Assembly: GCA_016177795.1 (NCBI GenBank)
Contig: JACOUM010000007.1
Span: 186,001 to 250,000, forward strand
Length of the DNA stretch: 64,000 bases
Direction of reading: 5' to 3'
DNA from: Nitrosomonadales bacterium
Lineage (GTDB): Bacteria; Pseudomonadota; Gammaproteobacteria; Burkholderiales; Gallionellaceae
The notes beneath the pieces were generated by a model. It was given only the letters and a program-made list of their open reading frames with translations. It ran no database searches and was not told the origin of the DNA. Within the stretch, counting starts at the first letter, position 1; every line of letters begins with the position of its first letter. Of this stretch, positions 16,729 through 26,072 are shown piece after piece. Position numbers and translations under genes: made by a program.

Positions 16729-16754
16729 AAAAAACTGCGCGGCTTGCGCCGCGC
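16729..16754 (-). terminator. rho-independent terminator of the nth-DUF1841 transcript
   Basis: On the minus strand GCGCGGC, loop GCAA, GCCGCGC (16754-16737) is followed, after AG, by six T residues (complement of A 16729-16734). It lies 48 bp beyond the DUF1841 stop and 12 bp after the convergent DUF2934 gene. Confidence 0.8.
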
Positions 16755-16801
16755 GGTACTTGCCGGGATGTGCAGGCCATCGGCAAGACCGTTTTTGCCA
16801 C

Positions 16802-17227
16802 TCACTGTTTTTCCAGGCAAGCGAAGTAGATCGCCGCATCCGGCTGGGTGCGGTTGCGCTGCGCCTGCCAGATCATTTCGCCGAGGCATTCCATCATGCG
16901 ATGCTGCGCCTCGTGCTCCGATTCGAGTTGTCGCGTGAGGCGCGTGAAGTGCGCGCGGATGCCCGCCGGCTGGTTGATGGAAATCTGCTCCTCGATGGTG
17001 AGGTGCATCATCAGATGCAAGAAAGGGTTGGTCGCGCCGTGTTCCGGCGAATAATCCCTGTCACTGTGCGCTTCCTGGTTTTCAAGCACATCATGGAACT
17101 CCGGATGCCTGGCAATGAGTTGCGCGGCGAGGTCTTCCAGCGGCGTGAGCAATTCCCCGGCTCTGCGTTTGCGCCAGGATTCAAATAAAAAATTCCGTGC
17201 TTCGTCGCGCGACGGATTGAACAGCAT
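16802..17227 (-). CDS. DUF1841 family protein
   Basis: A 141-residue soluble protein of unknown function typical of beta- and gammaproteobacteria. Recognisable features are the N-terminal MLFNPSRDEARNFLFESWRK, the middle HPEFHDVLEN and the His-rich NPFLHLMMHLTIEEQI, and EHEAQHRMMECLGEMIWQAQ. The paired His/Glu pattern suggests a metal site, but none is established. ATG 17227 overlaps the nth stop as TGATG with AAGGAG upstream, so it is coupled to nth; the frame open further upstream is inside nth. Confidence 0.85.
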   Translation of the reverse strand: MLFNPSRDEARNFLFESWRKRRAGELLTPLEDLAAQLIARHPEFHDVLENQEAHSDRDYSPEHGATNPFLHLMMHLTIEEQISINQPAGIRAHFTRLTRQLESEHEAQHRMMECLGEMIWQAQRNRTQPDAAIYFACLEKQ

Positions 17228-17859
17228 CAGAGTTCTTTCTCCTTGTATTCGCACAGGTCGTTGATGATGCATATGCCGCATTTCGGCTTGCGCGCCTGAC
17301 AAACGTAACGGCCATGCAGGATCAGCCAATGGTGCGCATTGTGCTTGAATTCATCCGGCACGACTTCGAGCAACTTGTTTTCCACCTCCAGCACGGTCGT
17401 GCCGGACGCCAGGCCGGTGCGGTTGGCGACGCGGAATACATGTGTGTCCACGGCGATGACGGGCTGTCCAAAGGCAGTATTGAGAATGACGTTGGCGGTC
17501 TTGCGCCCCACGCCGGGCAAGGCTTCCAGCGCTTCGCGGGTTTGCGGCACGGTGCCGCCATGCCGCTCCACCAGCAAGCGGCAGGTTTGCATCAGGTGTC
17601 TGGCCTTGGTCTGATACAGGCCGATGCGCTGGATATATTCGTGCAGTTTTTCTTCGCCCAGCGCGAGCATCGCCTGCGGGGTATTGGCGACCGGAAACAA
17701 TTGCCGCGTAGCGGCATTGACGCTGATATCGGTGGCCTGCGCCGAAAGCAGCACTGCGACCAGCAATTCAAACGGTGTGCGATATTCCAGTTCGGTCGCC
17801 GGTTGCGGATTGGCTGCCTGCAGGCGCAGGAAAATGGCGCGCCGCTTGTTTGCGTTCAT
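17227..17859 (-). CDS. nth: endonuclease III
   Basis: A bifunctional DNA glycosylase/AP lyase removing oxidised pyrimidines. The helix-hairpin-helix LPGVGRKTANVIL with its catalytic Lys, the catalytic Asp in VDTHVFRVANR, and the C-terminal [4Fe-4S] ligands (C-x6-C-x2-C-x5-C in CQARKPKCGICIINDLC) are all present. Length 210 is standard. It follows rsxE by 13 bp on the same strand, the rnf/rsxABCDGE-nth order common in proteobacteria. Confidence 0.97.
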   Translation of the reverse strand: MNANKRRAIFLRLQAANPQPATELEYRTPFELLVAVLLSAQATDISVNAATRQLFPVANTPQAMLALGEEKLHEYIQRIGLYQTKARHLMQTCRLLVERHGGTVPQTREALEALPGVGRKTANVILNTAFGQPVIAVDTHVFRVANRTGLASGTTVLEVENKLLEVVPDEFKHNAHHWLILHGRYVCQARKPKCGICIINDLCEYKEKEL

Positions 17860-17872
17860 TTGCGAAGAGCCG

Positions 17873-18577
17873 CTAATGAGTGGTTGAATAGCCGCCTTCT
17901 ACGGGAATGACGGTGGCATCCGCGCCATGCGCCTTGCGCTCGGCGCGCAGGCTCAGCCAGTTTCTCATTGCAATCAACAGGCCGAGCGTGATGAACGCGC
18001 CGGGCGGCAGGACCGCAAGCAGGAAGCCGTGATAATCAGGGATCACGGTGATGACCAGAGGTTTTGCCGCTTCGCCGAACGCCAAGTCGATGCCGGACAG
18101 CAGTGTGCCATGCCCGAAAATCTCGCGAATACCACCCAGCACAACCAGCACCGCCGTCAGCCCCAGCCCCATCGCAATGCCGTCGAACGCGGAAGCGAGC
18201 ACGCCGTTCTTGGAGGCGAACGATTCGGCACGCGCCAGTATGATGCAGTTGGTGGTAATCAGTGGCAGGAAGACCCCCAGTACCACATACAGCGGATAGG
18301 CATAGGCATTGATCAGCAATTGCACGATAGTGACCAGCACGGCGATCAGCAGCACATACACCGGGATGCGCGCTTCATTGGAAATGAATTCGCGTATCGC
18401 GGCCACTGCGCTGCCGGACAAGGCCATCACCAGCGTGGTAGCCAGACCCAGGCTGAGCGCGTTCACCACCGAGCTGCTGATCGCCAGCAGCGGGCACAGG
18501 CCGAGCAGCTGCGCGATGCCGGGGTTCTGTTTCCACAGACCGTTGTAAAAAATGTCCCTGAATTCCTGAGCGGTCAT
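17873..18577 (-). CDS. rsxE: electron transport complex subunit RnfE/RsxE
   Basis: An integral membrane subunit of the Rnf/Rsx complex, which couples electron flow between ferredoxin-like donors and NADH to ion movement. 234 residues with six hydrophobic helices; NPGIAQLLGLCPLLAIS, PLITTNCIILARAESFASKN and GLGLTAVLVVLGGIREIFG are family signatures, with the Cys residues (LCPL and TNCI) that bind an iron-sulfur centre between RnfA and RnfE. Its ATG overlaps the rsxG stop as ATGA. Confidence 0.95.
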   Translation of the reverse strand: MTAQEFRDIFYNGLWKQNPGIAQLLGLCPLLAISSSVVNALSLGLATTLVMALSGSAVAAIREFISNEARIPVYVLLIAVLVTIVQLLINAYAYPLYVVLGVFLPLITTNCIILARAESFASKNGVLASAFDGIAMGLGLTAVLVVLGGIREIFGHGTLLSGIDLAFGEAAKPLVITVIPDYHGFLLAVLPPGAFITLGLLIAMRNWLSLRAERKAHGADATVIPVEGGYSTTH

Positions 18578-19257
18578 TGCATCTTCTCCTTGGCCTCTTC
18601 CCCTGCAGCCTCGCTCAAGGCGGGCTCGGACAAACCGGCTGCAAACAGCTCATCGCGATGCTGCGCGTAATACTGCAACGCCTTGTGCACTGCCTTCACG
18701 ATCGCACGCGGCGTGATGGTGGCGCCGGCCCGGTAATCGAAGGTACCGCCGTCCTTCTTGACTTTCCATTCACCCGACTTGCGGTTTTCCAGCGAGGCGC
18801 CGTTAAAGCCGGCAATCCAGTTACTCCTGGCGATTTCGATGTAGTCGCCCAGCCCCGGCGTTTCCTTGTGCGACACCACGCGCACCCCGCTAATCCTGCC
18901 GTCATGATGGATGGCAACAATCAGGTCGATCCTGCCACCGTAACCGTCCGGCGCGATGGCTTGCAGCACCGCGATCGATGGCTGGTTGTTCAGGCGACCG
19001 CGATAAACGAGGGTTACATCCTTGCTGCCCAGCAACTCATCCGCAGCTAGTTGCGCGGTGTCTTTCATGATGTCGTTATCGTAGGTCGCGGGTGGTACGA
19101 TTTGTGCGATCAGCTTCAGTTTTTCATTTTCCATGCTGCGCGCGATGGTCTCGCGCGTCAGCTCGTAGGTCCATGCCAGCAGCGCGGTACTGGCCAATGC
19201 AAAAAGCAGCAGATTTAATGCGGTATAAAAGGAGGCCTTCGCCATGGTGCGCCTCAT
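18574..19257 (-). CDS. rsxG: electron transport complex subunit RnfG/RsxG (FMN-binding)
   Basis: A membrane-anchored periplasmic flavoprotein of the Rnf complex. One N-terminal helix (ALNLLLFALASTALLAWTY) is followed by the FMN-binding domain, with KETPGLGDYIEIARSNWI and the flavinylation site DYRAGATITPRAIVKAV, where the Thr of AGATIT should carry FMN through a phosphoester bond made by ApbE. The start is ATG 19257, overlapping the rsxD stop as ATGA; the longer open frame would enter rsxD. 227 residues. Confidence 0.94.
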   Translation of the reverse strand: MRRTMAKASFYTALNLLLFALASTALLAWTYELTRETIARSMENEKLKLIAQIVPPATYDNDIMKDTAQLAADELLGSKDVTLVYRGRLNNQPSIAVLQAIAPDGYGGRIDLIVAIHHDGRISGVRVVSHKETPGLGDYIEIARSNWIAGFNGASLENRKSGEWKVKKDGGTFDYRAGATITPRAIVKAVHKALQYYAQHRDELFAAGLSEPALSEAAGEEAKEKMQ

Positions 19258-20285
19258 GGCCGCTCCCCCTTTTTGCCAAATACGCGGGGTTGCGTGTACA
19301 GCACAATCAGCGGCACACACAGGTTCATCAGCAGCGTGGCGAACGCCACGCCATCCGGGAAGTTGCCGAAGACGCGAATCAGATAGGTGAGCAAGCCCGC
19401 GCCTGCGGCATAGATCAGCTTGCCTTTATACGTAGTCGGACTGGTCACCGGATCGGTAAGAATGAAGAATGCGCCCAGTAACGCCGCGCCGGAAAACCAG
19501 TGGAACAGCGGTGCAGCGTAGTGTAACGGGTCGGCCAGGTGAAAAATGCCGGCGACGGCGAACAGCGTGCCGAGAAAGACGACCGGGATATGCCAGGTGA
19601 TAACGCGCGTGGCAAGCAGGTAAAATCCGCCGAGCACGAATCCCAGCGATACCATTTCGCTGCCCTGTCCGGCCAGACGGCCATAGATCGGCATAGCGAA
19701 AATCTGCTTGATCGGCTCCTCGAGATGCAGGCGGGTTTTCAGCGTATCGAGCGGCGTTGCCATGGTGATGGCATCCAGTGACACATTGGGTGGCAGCACG
19801 CCAAGAAATATATATTCCAATTGCTCAAGAAACCCGAGTTCGACCGCTCCCAGACCGTGCGGGCTGATCCATTGCGTCATCTGCACCGGGAACGAGATGA
19901 TCAGCACTGCAAAACCGGCCATCGCCGGGCTGAACGGGTTGTTGCCCAGCCCGCCATACAGGTGTTTGACGATGGCGATGCTGAATGCCGTGCCGACCAC
20001 GATCAGCCACCACGGCGCCAGCGACGGGATGGACAAGGCGAGCAGCCAGCCTGTGACCAGCGCGCTGTTGTCCTTGAGGAACGGCGCAATGGGGCGGTTG
20101 CGCAACTTGAGCATCAGCGCTTCGGTGCCGAGCGCGGTTAGACTGGCCAGCGTGAGCGAAACCAGAATCGCCGGCCCGTAATACCAGACATACAGTGCAA
20201 TGCCCGGAACCAGCGCCAGCAGCACCTTGAACATGATCCGGGAAACGGTATCCGGCTTGCTGACAAAAGGGGAAAAGAGTGCCAT
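19254..20285 (-). CDS. rsxD: electron transport complex subunit RnfD/RsxD
   Basis: A polytopic membrane subunit with covalently bound FMN. 343 residues; the N-terminus SPFVSKPDTVSRIMFKVLLA and the segments FLKDNSALVTGWLLALSIP and HLYGGLGNNPFSPAMAGFAV are typical. The flavinylation motif is DAITMATPLDTLK. The frame is open to 20903, but that overlaps rsxC; ATG 20285, three bases after the rsxC stop and preceded by AAGGAT, is correct. Confidence 0.94.
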   Translation of the reverse strand: MALFSPFVSKPDTVSRIMFKVLLALVPGIALYVWYYGPAILVSLTLASLTALGTEALMLKLRNRPIAPFLKDNSALVTGWLLALSIPSLAPWWLIVVGTAFSIAIVKHLYGGLGNNPFSPAMAGFAVLIISFPVQMTQWISPHGLGAVELGFLEQLEYIFLGVLPPNVSLDAITMATPLDTLKTRLHLEEPIKQIFAMPIYGRLAGQGSEMVSLGFVLGGFYLLATRVITWHIPVVFLGTLFAVAGIFHLADPLHYAAPLFHWFSGAALLGAFFILTDPVTSPTTYKGKLIYAAGAGLLTYLIRVFGNFPDGVAFATLLMNLCVPLIVLYTQPRVFGKKGERP

Positions 20286-20286
20286 G

Positions 20287-21933
20287 TTAATCCTTCGTAT
20301 GCTCGACTGACGATTTCGCCAGTTCCCGGATATGCTCGCGTTGCGCCTCGATTCCGGCAATTTCCGACTGTTGCTGCGGGGTAGGATTATCCGTGTTCTT
20401 CGGCTCAACGGTAGCAGCCTGCTCTTTGGCACGATCGATCGCCGCCTGGATTTCCGGCTGCGGCGACGTTGCAGCCGAGGCAGCAACAGCCTCCCTGACG
20501 GCCCGCTCCTTGGCGGCCAGCTTCTCGGCCTTTTCCTGCTTCTCGCGTTCGAAGCGGTATTCGCGGAACTCATGGCGTTCGCGCGCATGGTCGGCGGCTT
20601 TCTTTTCCTGTTCACGCGCACGGATTTCACTCTTGGCGAACTGGAAATACTGCACCAGCGGAATATGGCTGGGGCAGACATAGCTGCATGAACCGCATTC
20701 GATGCAGTCGAACAGGCTGAATGCCTGCGCCTTGCCGAAATCCCTAGATTGGGCGAACCAGTATAAATCCATCGGCTGCAAATCCGCCGGGCATGCCTGT
20801 GCGCAACGCGTGCAACGAATACAGGGTAATGCCGGCGGCGCAGGCGGGAACAGCTTGTCCGAGGCGGCAATGATGCAGTTGCCGGCTTTGACCAGCGGAA
20901 CATCCGTCGAGGCCAACTCCATTCCCATCATCGGGCCGCCCATGATGTAACGGTTGGTATCCGGCAGCGCTTCGCCCAAAGCGATCAGTTCCTGCACCGG
21001 CGTACCGAGCAGCACTTCCAGATTTTGCGCCTGGCGCACGTTGCCGGTAACGGTGACGATGCGTGACAGCAACGGTTCGCCATGAGCCAGGGCGCGATAA
21101 ACACTGTAGCTGGTAGCGATATTGAAGCATTGCACGCCGATGTCGGTAGGCAGCTTGCCGGACGGCACCTCCAGCCCGGTGAGTATGCGGATCAACTGTT
21201 TCGCGCTACCGCTCGGATAAATCGTCGGTACGACGATCACCTCAAACGGCAGGCCGCTGTCGGTTACCGCCTGCCGCATCGCGGCGATCGCCTCCGGTTT
21301 GTTGTCCTCGATGCCGATCAGCACTTCCCCGGCTTCCAGCATGAAGCGCAGCATTTCCGCGCCCTGCACGATTTCGGCGGCGCGCTCGCGCATCAGCATG
21401 TCGTCGCAGGTGATATAGGGCTCGCATTCAGCGCCGTTCAGGATCAGCGTGCAGATGCTTCTGTTCGGGTGACCCCTGAGCGGGCGCAACTTGAGATCGC
21501 AGGGAAACACCGCACCGCCCAGTCCCACCACGCCGGACAGGCGCAGATACTGGCGCAATTCGGCAGGGTCGCTGCCGAGATAATCAACCGCCGCATGGGG
21601 GACCCATTCCTCCCTGCCGTCCGGGATCAGCGTGGCACACAAATCCGGCATGCCGGATGGATGGGCAATGGGCTGCATGTCGATGGCGGCAATGGTGCCC
21701 GACGTGGAAGCATGCACCGCGCTCGAAACAAAACCATCCGGCATGCCGATAAGCTGGCCCTTCAGCACCCGATCGCCGGCGCGCACCAGAGGCTTGGCCG
21801 ACTCCCCGGCGTGCTGGCGGAACGGAATGACCAGTCTGGAAGGCAGCGGCATGCGCGCAATGGGGCATTGCGTGGACTGCGTCTTGTTGCCGGTCGGGTG
21901 GATGCCGCCGTGAAATTGATAGAGCGTTCTCAT
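20287..21933 (-). CDS. rsxC: electron transport complex subunit RnfC/RsxC
   Basis: The NADH-binding peripheral subunit. 548 residues: an N-terminal RnfC barrel ([15 protein letters not shown]), an NADH/FMN-binding Nqo1-like region ([29 protein letters not shown]), and two [4Fe-4S] motifs, [17 protein letters not shown] and [17 protein letters not shown]. The C-terminal ~110 residues are a charged coiled-coil tail rich in Lys/Glu/Ala ([19 protein letters not shown]), shorter than the repeats in E. coli. ATG 21933 overlaps the rsxB stop as ATGA. Confidence 0.95.
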   Translation of the reverse strand: MRTLYQFHGGIHPTGNKTQSTQCPIARMPLPSRLVIPFRQHAGESAKPLVRAGDRVLKGQLIGMPDGFVSSAVHASTSGTIAAIDMQPIAHPSGMPDLCATLIPDGREEWVPHAAVDYLGSDPAELRQYLRLSGVVGLGGAVFPCDLKLRPLRGHPNRSICTLILNGAECEPYITCDDMLMRERAAEIVQGAEMLRFMLEAGEVLIGIEDNKPEAIAAMRQAVTDSGLPFEVIVVPTIYPSGSAKQLIRILTGLEVPSGKLPTDIGVQCFNIATSYSVYRALAHGEPLLSRIVTVTGNVRQAQNLEVLLGTPVQELIALGEALPDTNRYIMGGPMMGMELASTDVPLVKAGNCIIAASDKLFPPAPPALPCIRCTRCAQACPADLQPMDLYWFAQSRDFGKAQAFSLFDCIECGSCSYVCPSHIPLVQYFQFAKSEIRAREQEKKAADHARERHEFREYRFEREKQEKAEKLAAKERAVREAVAASAATSPQPEIQAAIDRAKEQAATVEPKNTDNPTPQQQSEIAGIEAQREHIRELAKSSVEHTKD

Positions 21934-22478
21934 TGCGCCAAAACCAAAGTTTGCTCGGGATATTTGCGCTTCCAGGTGGTAATCTTTTCCTCGATGGGCA
22001 CCATGCTGATGCAGTCCACCGGGCAAGGCGCGACGCACAACTCGCAGCCAGTGCACTCGTAAGCGATAATGGTGTGCATCTGTTTCGCCGCACCTGCGAT
22101 GGCATCCACCGGGCAGGCTTGGAAGCACAACGTGCAGCCGATGCAGATGTTTTCATCGATAAAGGCAACCGCTTTCGGTTTGATGACAGTATTGCCGCCG
22201 AATGTCTTGAACTCCATACCGAGCAAATCAGCGAGCTTGTGTATGCCCTCTTCGCCGCCGGGCGGGCACAGATTGATGTCAGCCTCGCCGCTTGCAATCG
22301 CCTCGGCGTAAGGGCGGCAGCCGGGATAGCCGCATTGCCCGCACTGCGTCTGCGGCAGGATGGCGTCGATCTTCTCTACCAGCGGATTGCCTTCGACGCG
22401 GAACTTGATCGCGGAATAACCCAGCACCGCGCCGAGCACGATGGCGATGATCGCCATCACAAGCAATGCGCTGAGCAT
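21930..22478 (-). CDS. rsxB: electron transport complex subunit RnfB/RsxB (polyferredoxin)
   Basis: The ferredoxin-type entry subunit, 182 residues. One N-terminal membrane helix ([19 protein letters not shown]), a four-Cys cluster motif ([18 protein letters not shown] with a later Cys), then two classical [4Fe-4S] motifs [16 protein letters not shown] and [16 protein letters not shown]. The start ATG 22478 shares a base with the rsxA stop (TAATG). Confidence 0.95.
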   Translation of the reverse strand: MLSALLVMAIIAIVLGAVLGYSAIKFRVEGNPLVEKIDAILPQTQCGQCGYPGCRPYAEAIASGEADINLCPPGGEEGIHKLADLLGMEFKTFGGNTVIKPKAVAFIDENICIGCTLCFQACPVDAIAGAAKQMHTIIAYECTGCELCVAPCPVDCISMVPIEEKITTWKRKYPEQTLVLAQ

Positions 22479-23053
22479 TATTTGATGAACCCGGAAAAAC
22501 CCATGAACGACAGACTCATCAACCCTGCCGTGATCATGGCTATCGCCGATCCCTTGAAGATTGCCGGCACATCCGCACCTTCCATGCGTTCGCGCATTCC
22601 GGCGAACAGCACCATCACCAGCGTGAAGCCAACCGCGCCGCCAAAACCGGCGAAAATAGACTCCATGAAATTGTATTTCGCCTGCACATTGAGCAGCGGA
22701 ATGCCCAGCACCGCGCAATTGGTGGTAATCAGCGGCAAATAAATGCCCAGCACCTGATACAGCACCGGGCTGGTTTTCCGGATCACCATTTCGGTGAACT
22801 GCACGATGCCGGCAATCACCACAATGAATGACAATGTGGTCAGGTAGGAAAGTTCCGGTCCCAGCAGATAATGATTGACGAGATAACTGGCACCCGAGGC
22901 TACGGTCAGCACAAAGGTGGTGGCCGCCCCCATGCCTATAGACGCTTCCAGTTTCTTGGAAACTCCCATGAACGGGCAGAGCCCGAGAATCTTGACCATC
23001 ACGATGTTGTTCACAAACACCGCGCCAATCAGGATGAGCAGATATTCAGTCAT
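22478..23053 (-). CDS. rsxA: electron transport complex subunit RnfA/RsxA
   Basis: First gene of the Rnf operon; a 191-residue protein with six membrane helices. Typical segments are [34 protein letters not shown] and [24 protein letters not shown] and TNCA contain the conserved Cys pair that binds an iron-sulfur centre in the membrane together with RnfE. It starts 87 bp downstream of tRNA-Thr, so transcription could read in from the tRNA pair as well as from its own promoter. Confidence 0.95.
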   Translation of the reverse strand: MTEYLLILIGAVFVNNIVMVKILGLCPFMGVSKKLEASIGMGAATTFVLTVASGASYLVNHYLLGPELSYLTTLSFIVVIAGIVQFTEMVIRKTSPVLYQVLGIYLPLITTNCAVLGIPLLNVQAKYNFMESIFAGFGGAVGFTLVMVLFAGMRERMEGADVPAIFKGSAIAMITAGLMSLSFMGFSGFIK

Positions 23054-23140
23054 TTACACACCTTCGCAATCAGGCGCAGATTATCCCTTGATTCACCTGC
23101 CGCTTCAACTGGCGGATTCAATTCCAGGTAAAAATATAAT

Positions 23141-23216
23141 TGGTGCCGCTTGTCGGATTCGAACTGACGACCTACCGCTTACAAGGCGGTTGCTCTACCA
23201 ACTGAGCTAAAGCGGC
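23141..23216 (-). tRNA. tRNA-Thr (anticodon TGT)
   Basis: 76 nt on the minus strand, beginning GCCGCTTTAGCTCAGTTGG and ending AAGCGGCACCA, with an encoded CCA end. The anticodon loop reads CTTGTAA (TGT), the T-loop TTCGAAT is intact and the acceptor stem GCCGCTT pairs with AAGCGGC. Confidence 0.97.
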
Positions 23217-23249
23217 AAGATGACACAAGGATTTCGCTTCAGGAAGGTT

Positions 23250-23325
23250 TGGTAGGTCGTGGCAGATTCGAACTGCCGACCAACGGATTAAAAGTCCGCT
23301 GCTCTACCGGCTGAGCTAACGACCC
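23250..23325 (-). tRNA. tRNA-Lys (anticodon TTT)
   Basis: 76 nt on the minus strand, beginning GGGTCGTTAGCTCAGCCGG and ending ACGACCTACCA with encoded CCA. The anticodon loop CTTTTAA carries TTT. It lies 33 bp upstream of tRNA-Thr in the direction of transcription, so the two are probably one precursor. Confidence 0.97.
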
Positions 23326-23405
23326 CTTTCGCAAAGGAGCGCGAATTATACGGATTTGGCATCTGCTGTCAACGCGAAATGCCGCTTGCGACAAGGCTTG
23401 CACGG

Positions 23406-24083
23406 CTATGCCGCACAATATGCCGTCGGATCTTCCACGCCTGCAGCGGCAAATCCGGCCCGGCGCAACCGGCATGAATCGCATACGCCGCAGGCGCGCC
23501 CCGCTTCATCGGCCTGATAGCAGGAAACGGTCTGGGCATAATTCACACCGAGCGCACTGCCCTGCCGGATGATTTCCGCCTTGGACAAATTCAGCAGGGG
23601 CGCATGCAGGGTGAGCGGATGGCCTTCGACGGCAGCCCGGGTGGCGAGGTTGGCCATGCGCTCGAACGCCTCGATATAGGCGGGACGGCAATCGGGGTAA
23701 CCGGAATAATCCACCGCATTCACGCCGATAAAAATATCCTGTGCCTGCAACACTTCAGCCCATGCCAGGGCCAGCGACAGCATGATGGTGTTGCGTGCAG
23801 GAACGTAGGTCGGCGGGATGCCCTCGGTGGGCTGTTGCGGCACGGCAATGCTGCTATCGGTCAGCGCGGAGCCGCCGAACCCGGTCAGGTCGATATTCAC
23901 CACGCGATGTTCGTGCGCGCCGAGCATTTGCGCGACGCGACGCGCGGCAGCCAGTTCGGAATAATGCCGCTGCCCATAATTCACGCTCAACGCATAGCAG
24001 TCAAAATCCTGCGCCCGCGCCATCGCCAGCACCGTCGCCGAATCCAGCCCACCTGATAAAAGCACCACGGCGTTTTTCATCAT
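23406..24083 (-). CDS. queC: 7-cyano-7-deazaguanine synthase
   Basis: QueC converts 7-carboxy-7-deazaguanine to preQ0 using ATP and ammonia, in queuosine synthesis. 225 residues with the PP-loop [14 protein letters not shown], the segment [33 protein letters not shown], and the C-terminal zinc ligands [18 protein letters not shown]. Two adjacent ATG codons; the first (24083) shares a base with the queE stop (TGATG). Confidence 0.96.
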   Translation of the reverse strand: MMKNAVVLLSGGLDSATVLAMARAQDFDCYALSVNYGQRHYSELAAARRVAQMLGAHEHRVVNIDLTGFGGSALTDSSIAVPQQPTEGIPPTYVPARNTIMLSLALAWAEVLQAQDIFIGVNAVDYSGYPDCRPAYIEAFERMANLATRAAVEGHPLTLHAPLLNLSKAEIIRQGSALGVNYAQTVSCYQADEAGRACGVCDSCRLRRAGFAAAGVEDPTAYCAA

Positions 24084-24742
24084 CAGTGTCCGGGCGCGTT
24101 GTTCCACAGCAGCTTGTGCAATTGCAGCAACATCCTGACCGGCAAACGGTCACGCAATATCCATTCGGCCAGACATGTAGCATCCAGCGTGCCGTGCGCC
24201 GGCGAAAACAGCACTGCGCATTTTTCGTCCAGATGATGTTGCCGCAGGATTTGCTTTGCCCATCGGTAATCGTTTTCGTCGCACAGCACGAATTTGATTT
24301 CGTCATGCCTGGTCAGCAATGGAAGATTTTCCCAGCAATTTTTCCCGGCTTCCCCGGACGCCGGCGTTTTGATATCCACCACGCGCATCACACGGGGATC
24401 CACTTCGCCGATCTCCAGCGCACCGCTGGTTTCCAGCGATACCTCATAACCCGCATCACATAGCGCGGCAAGCAAGGGCCGGCAATTCTTTTGCGCCAGC
24501 GGTTCGCCACCGGTGACAGTCACATAATGCGGTGCATATGCTGCCACCTGCTTGAGAATATCGGCGATGCTGCAGTCCTGCCCGCCGCTGAAAGCATAAG
24601 TGGTATCGCAATAGGTGCAACGCAACGGACAGCCGGTCAGGCGAATAAACACTGTCGGCAATCCGATGCGACTGGTTTCACCCTGCAGGGAGTAGAAAAC
24701 TTCGCTGACGCGCAGCTGCTTGTCTGAATCTTGGCAAGGCAT
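24083..24742 (-). CDS. queE: 7-carboxy-7-deazaguanine synthase (radical SAM)
   Basis: QueE contracts the pterin ring of 6-carboxytetrahydropterin. The 219-residue protein starts with [19 protein letters not shown], followed by the radical SAM cluster [14 protein letters not shown] (Cx3Cx2C) and the SAM-binding [11 protein letters not shown]. Five bp downstream of cpoB and overlapping queC. Upstream linkage to cpoB is a common arrangement in proteobacteria. Confidence 0.96.
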   Translation of the reverse strand: MPCQDSDKQLRVSEVFYSLQGETSRIGLPTVFIRLTGCPLRCTYCDTTYAFSGGQDCSIADILKQVAAYAPHYVTVTGGEPLAQKNCRPLLAALCDAGYEVSLETSGALEIGEVDPRVMRVVDIKTPASGEAGKNCWENLPLLTRHDEIKFVLCDENDYRWAKQILRQHHLDEKCAVLFSPAHGTLDATCLAEWILRDRLPVRMLLQLHKLLWNNAPGH

Positions 24743-24747
24743 GGCGC

Positions 24748-25521
24748 CTACCTGGGAGCGGCTATGAGTTCTTTGGCCTTGGCGGCGGCTTCGCTGTCAG
24801 GATATTTGGCGACAAGCTGCTTGAGTGTTTTCTGCGCGGCTGCGCCCTGCTTCAATTCCCGCTGGCATTCGGCGATACTGAACAACACATCCGCCGCTTT
24901 GGGTGTGCCCGGAAAAGCCTTGATCAACCCCTGGTATGTATCCAGCGCGCCTTGGTAATCATTCAACGCGAACTGTGCGCCCCCCATCCAGTAATTCGCG
25001 TTGGGAGCATGCACCGATTGGGGATATTTGCTGACGAACTCCTGAAATGCTGCCACCGCATCGGCAAATTTCGCCTCCCTGAACAAGCCGTAAGCAGCCT
25101 CAATGGCGCGATTCTCCAGAGTCGGGTCGAATGGATCAGCGGGTGTGCCTGCTGCAGACAAATCGGTAGCTGCAGCAGCAGCTTCCTTGGCTTCAAAATG
25201 ACGCAGGCGTGTATCCAGATCTACATAAAAATCTTTCTCGCGCTTCTCGGCATCCTGCAAGCCACGCGCCAACTCTTCGTTTTGTCCGCGCAGATTGCGG
25301 ATTTCACGGTTCAGGGCTTCAATCTGCCCCTGCAAATCCATCAGGGAGTTGTTTTGCCGGACGGTATCGCCTTCCAGTTTGAGCGCCGATTCCTCCAGCT
25401 TGAGCACGCGCTCCTCAAGTTGCTGGATTTGCTTGCGCGCATCGTCGTCCGAAAACAGCCCCGCTTGCGCGGGCGCGGCAACACACAAAGCCAGCAACAA
25501 GAGAACTCGTTGCTTCAGCAT
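24748..25521 (-). CDS. cpoB: cell division coordinator CpoB (YbgF)
   Basis: A periplasmic TolA partner that coordinates PBP1b activity and outer membrane constriction. Signal peptide (LLLLALCVAAPAQA, residues ~6-20), N-terminal trimeric coiled coil (~30-110: QIQQLEERVLKLEESALKLE and onward), a linker, and C-terminal TPR repeats (~135-255: YGLFREAKFADAVAAFQEFV, ANYWMGGAQFALNDYQGALD). 257 residues. Starts four bases after the pal stop, closing the tol-pal cluster. Confidence 0.94.
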   Translation of the reverse strand: MLKQRVLLLLALCVAAPAQAGLFSDDDARKQIQQLEERVLKLEESALKLEGDTVRQNNSLMDLQGQIEALNREIRNLRGQNEELARGLQDAEKREKDFYVDLDTRLRHFEAKEAAAAATDLSAAGTPADPFDPTLENRAIEAAYGLFREAKFADAVAAFQEFVSKYPQSVHAPNANYWMGGAQFALNDYQGALDTYQGLIKAFPGTPKAADVLFSIAECQRELKQGAAAQKTLKQLVAKYPDSEAAAKAKELIAAPR

Positions 25522-25525
25522 CGCT

Positions 25526-26047
25526 TTATCTTGCGTAATTCAGGTCGGTGCGGCGATTCTGCTTCCAGCATGACTCATTATGGTCGATGCAGCGCGGTTT
25601 TTCTTCGCCGTAGCTGACACTTTCCAGTTGGCCTGCACTCGCACCACCCAGTTCCAGCATCTTCTTCACGCCATCTGCACGGCGCTGACCGAGGCCGAGG
25701 TTGTATTCATTGCTACCGCGCTCATCGCAATTGCCTTCCAGGCGCACGTTGCGGTTGGAATTTTCGCTCAGATATTTGGCGTGCGCCTGCACGAGCGGCT
25801 TGTCTTCTTCCTGCACAACGGCCACGTCAAACGGGTAGTAAGTACTGCGGTTGGCCAGGATACTAGCCGGATCATCCAGCGGATCGACGGCAGCCTTGGC
25901 GGGGACGGCAGGAGCCATCTTGGGCTCTTCGGCCTTCTTGGTAACGGGTGCAGGCGCAGGCGCCTCAGCCACAGGCTCTTTCTTTGGTTCGCTGGCGCAG
26001 GCGGCAAGCAAATTGACCAACACAATGCTGATAACGAGTTTTCTCAT
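25526..26047 (-). CDS. pal: peptidoglycan-associated lipoprotein Pal
   Basis: An outer membrane lipoprotein that binds peptidoglycan and TolB. The signal peptide ends in the lipobox LLAACAS (Cys about residue 17). A Pro/Ala/Glu-rich linker (~20-55) leads to the OmpA-like domain with YYPFDVAVVQEE, LEGNCDERGSNEYNLGLGQR (diaminopimelate-binding Asp/Arg) and SYGEEKP. ATG 26047; a longer frame upstream would read into tolB. 173 residues. Confidence 0.96.
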   Translation of the reverse strand: MRKLVISIVLVNLLAACASEPKKEPVAEAPAPAPVTKKAEEPKMAPAVPAKAAVDPLDDPASILANRSTYYPFDVAVVQEEDKPLVQAHAKYLSENSNRNVRLEGNCDERGSNEYNLGLGQRRADGVKKMLELGGASAGQLESVSYGEEKPRCIDHNESCWKQNRRTDLNYAR

Positions 26048-26072
26048 GATGTTTCCTTTCGCTAGGTTTAAG